A stretch of 7,854 nt of DNA from Thermoplasmata archaeon. GTDB taxonomy: Archaea; Thermoplasmatota; Thermoplasmata; UBA10834. This document shows, in pieces, positions 5,717 to 7,854 of the stretch (within the stretch, counting starts at the first letter, position 1; every line of letters starts with the position of its first letter). The notes under the pieces were generated by a model that searched no databases, had not been told where the DNA came from, and saw only the letters and a program-made list of their open reading frames with translations. The translations under genes and the position numbers were made by a program. The DNA lies in contig JALHSX010000045.1 in assembly GCA_022865445.1 (NCBI GenBank), positions 1-7,854 on the forward strand. Reading direction: 5' to 3'.

Positions 5717-6718
5717 TCACACTCCCTGTTTTGATTCAATCGATATGAACGTCAATTGAATCGGTTCGGTGAGCTTTATCCCCGTCGTCCGAACGGGCTC
5801 CCTCAGGCGCACAATCCTCTTTGAAGGCCCGGGCACAGTCCCGTGGAGTATCACATAGCTGTTCCTCACATCGCCGTAGTGGAGGAAACCTCCCTTCGGC
5901 GTTATCTCAGCGCCCTTGTTGCCGATCTTCAGAACACGCTTGTTGAGCTCGGTCCTCTGGTGGAATCCTCTCTGGCCACCTTGTGGAACTGTGTGCCTGA
6001 CATAGTTCGGCCTCTTGGTGCCGAGTGTCCCGATGAGCCTCCTGTGCTTGCTGTTCTTGTGCATCAGGAGCTTCGTGCCCCACCTCTTCGTGACCCCCGT
6101 CCACCCCCTGCCTTTGGTTATGGACGCCACATCGATCATCTCGCCTTCTTTGGTGAAGTCATTGATCGTGACGGGCTTGCCCAGGACGCCCTTCGCGTAG
6201 TTCAGTCGGTCTTCCATCTTGCCGCCTCCGACTCTGATCTCCATGAGTTCAGGCTTCTTCTTGGGCAGACCGCTGACCAGGACGGGCTGAGTGTAGACCA
6301 GAGCGCGTATGTCGTCGTACTCGAGTTTCTCCGCTTCGGTCCAGCCTGCTTTCTCGTCGTAGTTCTTCGGGATCGGGAACCTTCTGGCGAGTTCCTTGTC
6401 GATGCTCTTCGACCAGACCTCTCCTATCGCCTTCCTTCCGTAGGACGTGTCCTGGTAGAATCGGATCGCGCAGACTTTTATTGGCGGGACCTCCAAAACG
6501 GTCACCGGCACCTGGATTTCCTGTCCAGCTGTGGTGCTCCTCGGTCGGTAGTCCACCATGATCGCGTGAGTCATCCCTGCCTTGTATCCGGCAAAACCCT
6601 GGAGCTTCGCGCCATCGCCTCCCTCGGGCCACGTTGATATTCTAGCGGTTATGCTGTCGGCTCTCTTCCTTGGTGAGTAGCCCATCGAGCCCTTTCTTGG
6701 ACGTCTTGTGGTTGGCAT
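5717..6718 (-). CDS. rpl3: Large ribosomal subunit protein uL3, first gene of the operon
   Basis: A 333-residue archaeal-type uL3, an early 50S assembly protein that reaches towards the peptidyl transferase centre. Seen: RRPRKGSMGYSPRKRA (5-20), LQGFAGYKAGMTHAIMVD (39-56), ITKGRGWTGVTKRWGTK (200-216), HRRLIGTLGTKRPNYVRHTV (225-244), PQGGQRGFHQRTELNKRV (245-262) and the end GIKLTEPIQLTFISIES (313-329). The length is normal for Archaea. The ATG at 6716-6718 has GAGG 7 nt upstream (plus-strand positions 6726-6729). No gene on this strand lies upstream in the window, so uL3 most likely opens the transcript; the intergenic region carries candidate promoters and a leader hairpin. uL4 begins 4 nt downstream. 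Confidence 0.98.
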   Translation of the reverse strand: MPTTRRPRKGSMGYSPRKRADSITARISTWPEGGDGAKLQGFAGYKAGMTHAIMVDYRPRSTTAGQEIQVPVTVLEVPPIKVCAIRFYQDTSYGRKAIGEVWSKSIDKELARRFPIPKNYDEKAGWTEAEKLEYDDIRALVYTQPVLVSGLPKKKPELMEIRVGGGKMEDRLNYAKGVLGKPVTINDFTKEGEMIDVASITKGRGWTGVTKRWGTKLLMHKNSKHRRLIGTLGTKRPNYVRHTVPQGGQRGFHQRTELNKRVLKIGNKGAEITPKGGFLHYGDVRNSYVILHGTVPGPSKRIVRLREPVRTTGIKLTEPIQLTFISIESKQGV

Positions 6719-6725
6719 AGCTATC

Positions 6726-6729
6726 CCTC
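6726..6729 (-). promoter_or_regulatory. Shine-Dalgarno site of uL3
   Basis: On the minus strand GAGG lies 7 nt before the uL3 ATG. A short inverted repeat (6721-6725 against 6740-6744, 5 bp) brackets it, so weak local structure could affect access. Confidence 0.5.
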
Positions 6730-6749
6730 GTCTCGAATCGATAGACCTA

Positions 6750-6779
6750 GCTGTGAGTCCTCGAGTGATCGAGCACAGC
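6750..6779 (-). promoter_or_regulatory. Candidate leader hairpin upstream of uL3
   Basis: Outer arms GCTGTG (6750-6755) and CACAGC (6774-6779) are perfectly complementary. Inner arms CTCGA (6760-6764) and TCGAG (6769-6773) are also perfectly complementary. The two stems stack directly on one side and are separated by a four-base bulge (6756-6759) on the other; the loop is four bases. It ends 31 nt before the uL3 ATG, inside the expected 5' leader if transcription starts from a promoter further upstream. It could be a binding site for a ribosomal protein that regulates the operon, but no such function is shown. Confidence 0.45.
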
Positions 6780-6818
6780 GTCCCATTGGCACTGCTTCTC
6801 GGCCGTGACGCCTCGTAA

Positions 6819-6842
6819 GCGCCTGAAAATATGTTTCAGCGC
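6819..6842 (-). promoter_or_regulatory. Palindrome covering a candidate uL3 promoter
   Basis: GCGC and TGAAA on the left (6819-6822, 6824-6828) mirror TTTCA and GCGC on the right (6834-6842) around a five-base AT-rich centre, with a single unpaired base at 6823. Read on the minus strand, the centre gives GAAACATATTTTC: an A-rich BRE-like stretch followed by a weak TATA-like element. Transcription would start near 6800 and give a leader of about 80 nt. Such an arrangement suits an operator over a promoter; this is inference. Confidence 0.35.
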
Positions 6843-6886
6843 TTGTGGTGGGATGCTCAAGAGGCATTGCCCATACGGCGTCTGGC

Positions 6887-6906
6887 CGATACCGCCTCAG
6901 GTATCG
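6887..6906. repeat. Seven-base-pair perfect inverted repeat, possible operator
   Basis: CGATACC (6887-6893) and GGTATCG (6900-6906) are exact reverse complements separated by GCCTCA. The repeat lies 24 bp upstream of the strong TATA box in the plus direction. It has no T-run after it, so it is not a convincing terminator. A dimeric regulator site is possible. Confidence 0.35.
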
Positions 6907-6930
6907 CAGAGCTGCTGAATGGGGTACTGG

Positions 6931-6938
6931 TATATAAA
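6931..6938. promoter_or_regulatory. Strong archaeal TATA box, orientation ambiguous
   Basis: The plus strand reads TATATAAA and the minus strand TTTATATA, which fits the archaeal TATA consensus well. In the plus direction transcription would start near 6960, leaving a leader of about 140 nt before the secreted-protein ATG. In the minus direction it would start near 6907, giving uL3 a leader of about 190 nt. Neither flank has a convincing BRE, so the direction cannot be settled, and use in both directions is possible. Confidence 0.5.
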
Positions 6939-6955
6939 CGTAGCAGCTCGGACCT

Positions 6956-7105
6956 ATGCCCGCTCAGCGCATCATGGAATCGTGTTCTTGCCTTGAATCC
7001 AAACGACACGAGAAGCATTGTTGCCAGTGCAGCTGGCCGACAGCAACTAAATACCCAGATGACCTTTCGCAGAGCGGGAAGGATCCCAGGAGGAATCGAG
7101 CATGA
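6956..7105 (+). CDS. Doubtful 49-residue Cys-rich small ORF
   Basis: An open frame of 49 codons starts 18 nt after the TATA box and ends with a TGA that overlaps the ATG of the next gene (ATGA). A second in-frame ATG at 6974 would fit a near-leaderless start from that TATA box better. The peptide has a CSC...HxxHCCQC cluster (Cys10, 12, 22, 23, 25; His18, 21) and a Lys/Arg-rich end. The clustered Cys/His could bind metal. I recognise no family, see no ribosome binding site, and short frames of this size occur by chance, so it may be only the 5' leader of the secreted-protein gene. No function is proposed. Confidence 0.2.
   Translation: MPAQRIMESCSCLESKRHEKHCCQCSWPTATKYPDDLSQSGKDPRRNRA
7047..7054 (+). 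promoter_or_regulatory. Alternative weak TATA-like element for the secreted-protein gene
   Basis: CTAAATAC resembles the archaeal TATA consensus imperfectly. Initiation about 25 nt downstream would give a short leader of roughly 25-30 nt that includes the AGGAGG site. It competes with the stronger box at 6931 as an explanation. Confidence 0.25.
7088..7093 (+). promoter_or_regulatory. Shine-Dalgarno site of the secreted-protein gene
   Basis: AGGAGG lies 8 nt before the ATG at 7102. It is a full match to the anti-Shine-Dalgarno core and fixes this start codon. Confidence 0.75.
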
Positions 7106-7854
7106 GGAAGTTGGGGGTTGTATTGGCTATTGGCCTGTTTCTCGTAGCCGTCTCGCTGCTCCCTGTCGCCAAGCACGCGGCAGCTGCAGTGGACGTCGAA
7201 GTTGGGAATTACTGGAAGTACGAGGCAGGCGCAGACGTGGAAGGGATGTCTATGTCTGGGACGATAAAGATGAAAGTGACGGGGACCGAAGGCAGCGGCG
7301 CGAGTGAGGTCTTCTTGATCGCGATGAGTGGCTCAGGCGAAGTATCAGGCAGCGCAGGTGGCTTTAGTGCATCTGGAAGCGTGGACTATTCGGGCGAAAT
7401 CAAGCGGCTGAAGTCGAACTTCAGCCTGGTGTCCTCAGATCTGGATATGGCAATATCGGTGGAGGCATCTGGTCAGACTATGAAGATGACCATCGGGATA
7501 CTGCAGACATACGACCCAGCACTTGATGACTTCATAGGCGACAACAACCCCGGACACGGGGGAACGATTGTGAGCAGGAGCACTGTGACCACCACCACTA
7601 CGATGAAGATTGAAATCTCCGGATTGCCGGCCCAGACGGAATCAGATACGTCCACCGATCTAGCGGTGCAGACCATTCAGCTTGCAGCCTCCAATCAGAG
7701 CGTGACTGTGCCTGCAGGCACATTCGACTGCTACAAGTACACATATGACCTCGAATTGGGAGGCGTGTCTGAGACGTTGACATACTACTACTCGGACAAG
7801 GTCGGCAACTACGTGAAGGAAGAGGGTGCGACGGAGGTGATGGGAGGCTTCGGC
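7102..7854 (+). CDS. Secreted beta-rich protein of unknown function (3' end outside window)
   Basis: The frame is open for 251 codons to the window edge. The start is set by AGGAGG 8 nt upstream and by the signal peptide: MRK, a hydrophobic stretch LGVVLAIGLFLVAVSLLPVA (4-23), then KHAAAA with likely cleavage after one of these alanines. No lipobox Cys is present; the only Cys is 210. The mature part opens with VGNYWKYEA and is rich in Gly, Ser and Thr with alternating beta-type segments, including a Thr run (161-167). Near the end, VPAGTFDCYKYTYDLELGG (203-221) and TYYYSDKVGNYVKEE (227-241) resemble the VPAGTF...YS.KVG pattern of bacterial and archaeal exported beta-sheet proteins (DUF3108-like); this is a resemblance only. 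It is exported to the cell surface or medium. There is no functional link to the ribosomal operon beyond divergent position. Confidence 0.85.
   Translation, partial: MRKLGVVLAIGLFLVAVSLLPVAKHAAAAVDVEVGNYWKYEAGADVEGMSMSGTIKMKVTGTEGSGASEVFLIAMSGSGEVSGSAGGFSASGSVDYSGEIKRLKSNFSLVSSDLDMAISVEASGQTMKMTIGILQTYDPALDDFIGDNNPGHGGTIVSRSTVTTTTTMKIEISGLPAQTESDTSTDLAVQTIQLAASNQSVTVPAGTFDCYKYTYDLELGGVSETLTYYYSDKVGNYVKEEGATEVMGGFG

Larger units (their letters stand above)
6719..7101. other. Divergent intergenic region between uL3 and the secreted-protein gene
   Basis: 383 bp separate the two divergent start codons. The region contains the uL3 leader hairpin, a palindrome over a weak TATA-like sequence, a seven-base-pair inverted repeat, a strong near-symmetrical TATA box, a second weaker TATA-like sequence, and one doubtful short Cys-rich ORF. 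I see no tRNA, no CRISPR repeat and no insertion-sequence ends. The longest open frame here (starting near 6831, plus strand) runs through the TATA box and into the start of the downstream gene in another frame, and shows no recognisable protein. Confidence 0.7.

Noticed and set aside
5713..5739. Upstream Met at 5739 for uL4
   Set aside because: It would overlap uL3 by 23 nt, adds a peptide unlike uL4, and the ATG at 5712 has a properly spaced GGAG.
6719..6830. Possible tRNA gene, suggested by ATTCGA-like T-loop text and nearby hairpins
   Set aside because: No acceptor stem, no D-arm and no anticodon arm of proper spacing can be drawn.
6887..6906. Inverted repeat as a transcription terminator
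   Set aside because: It lies between two divergent starts and lacks a following T-run in either direction, so an operator is the better guess.
6964..7176. Minus-strand 70-codon frame opposite the secreted-protein start
   Set aside because: No ribosome binding site or family resemblance, and it overlaps the well-supported plus-strand signal peptide.
6831..7307. Plus-strand open frame of 158 codons across the intergenic region
   Set aside because: It runs through the TATA box and Shine-Dalgarno site and overlaps the signal-peptide gene in another frame; its end is an Arg-rich shadow sequence.

Overview
The window is a block of archaeal translation genes on the minus strand, followed across a divergent intergenic region by the start of a secreted-protein gene on the plus strand. 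The domain is clear from the proteins. The order uL3-uL4-uL23-uL2-uS19-uL22-uS3-uL29-aIF1-Rnp1-uS17-uL14-uL24 is the classical euryarchaeal S10/spc-type cluster. It includes the two insertions that mark Archaea: translation initiation factor aIF1 (SUI1 family) and the RNase P protein Rnp1 (Rpp29/Pop4 family). The DNA is visibly GC-rich, Shine-Dalgarno sites are used, and several ribosomal proteins carry long Ala/Pro/Lys/Glu tails. This fits a GC-rich Thermoplasmatota-like euryarchaeon, perhaps an uncultured lineage, but the lineage is an inference and not a demonstrated placement.

Layout. Positions 6718 down to 1 (minus strand) hold thirteen genes, read right to left, with gaps of 3 to 23 nt or overlaps of 1 to 4 nt, and no internal terminator that I can see. 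uL3 is the first gene and uL24 is cut by the left edge. Positions 6719-7101 form the divergent intergenic region. It holds several inverted repeats, an almost symmetrical TATA box, a candidate leader hairpin just upstream of uL3, and a doubtful 49-codon Cys-rich ORF. From 7102 to the right edge runs a plus-strand gene for an exported, beta-rich, Gly/Ser/Thr-rich protein of unknown function, open at its 3' end.

The minus-strand genes build both ribosomal subunits: the peptidyl transferase surroundings (uL2, uL3, uL14), the exit tunnel (uL4, uL22, uL23, uL29, uL24) and the 30S mRNA entry and head (uS3, uS19, uS17). aIF1 serves start-codon selection and Rnp1 serves tRNA maturation, so the transcript couples ribosome assembly, initiation and tRNA processing.

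No unmistakably new system is visible. The points worth following are the large low-complexity extensions on uS19 (N-terminal, AKP repeats), uS3 (C-terminal, about 130 residues) and uL29 (C-terminal), the structured leader and palindromes in the divergent promoter region, and the short ORF coupled by an ATGA overlap to the secreted-protein gene.
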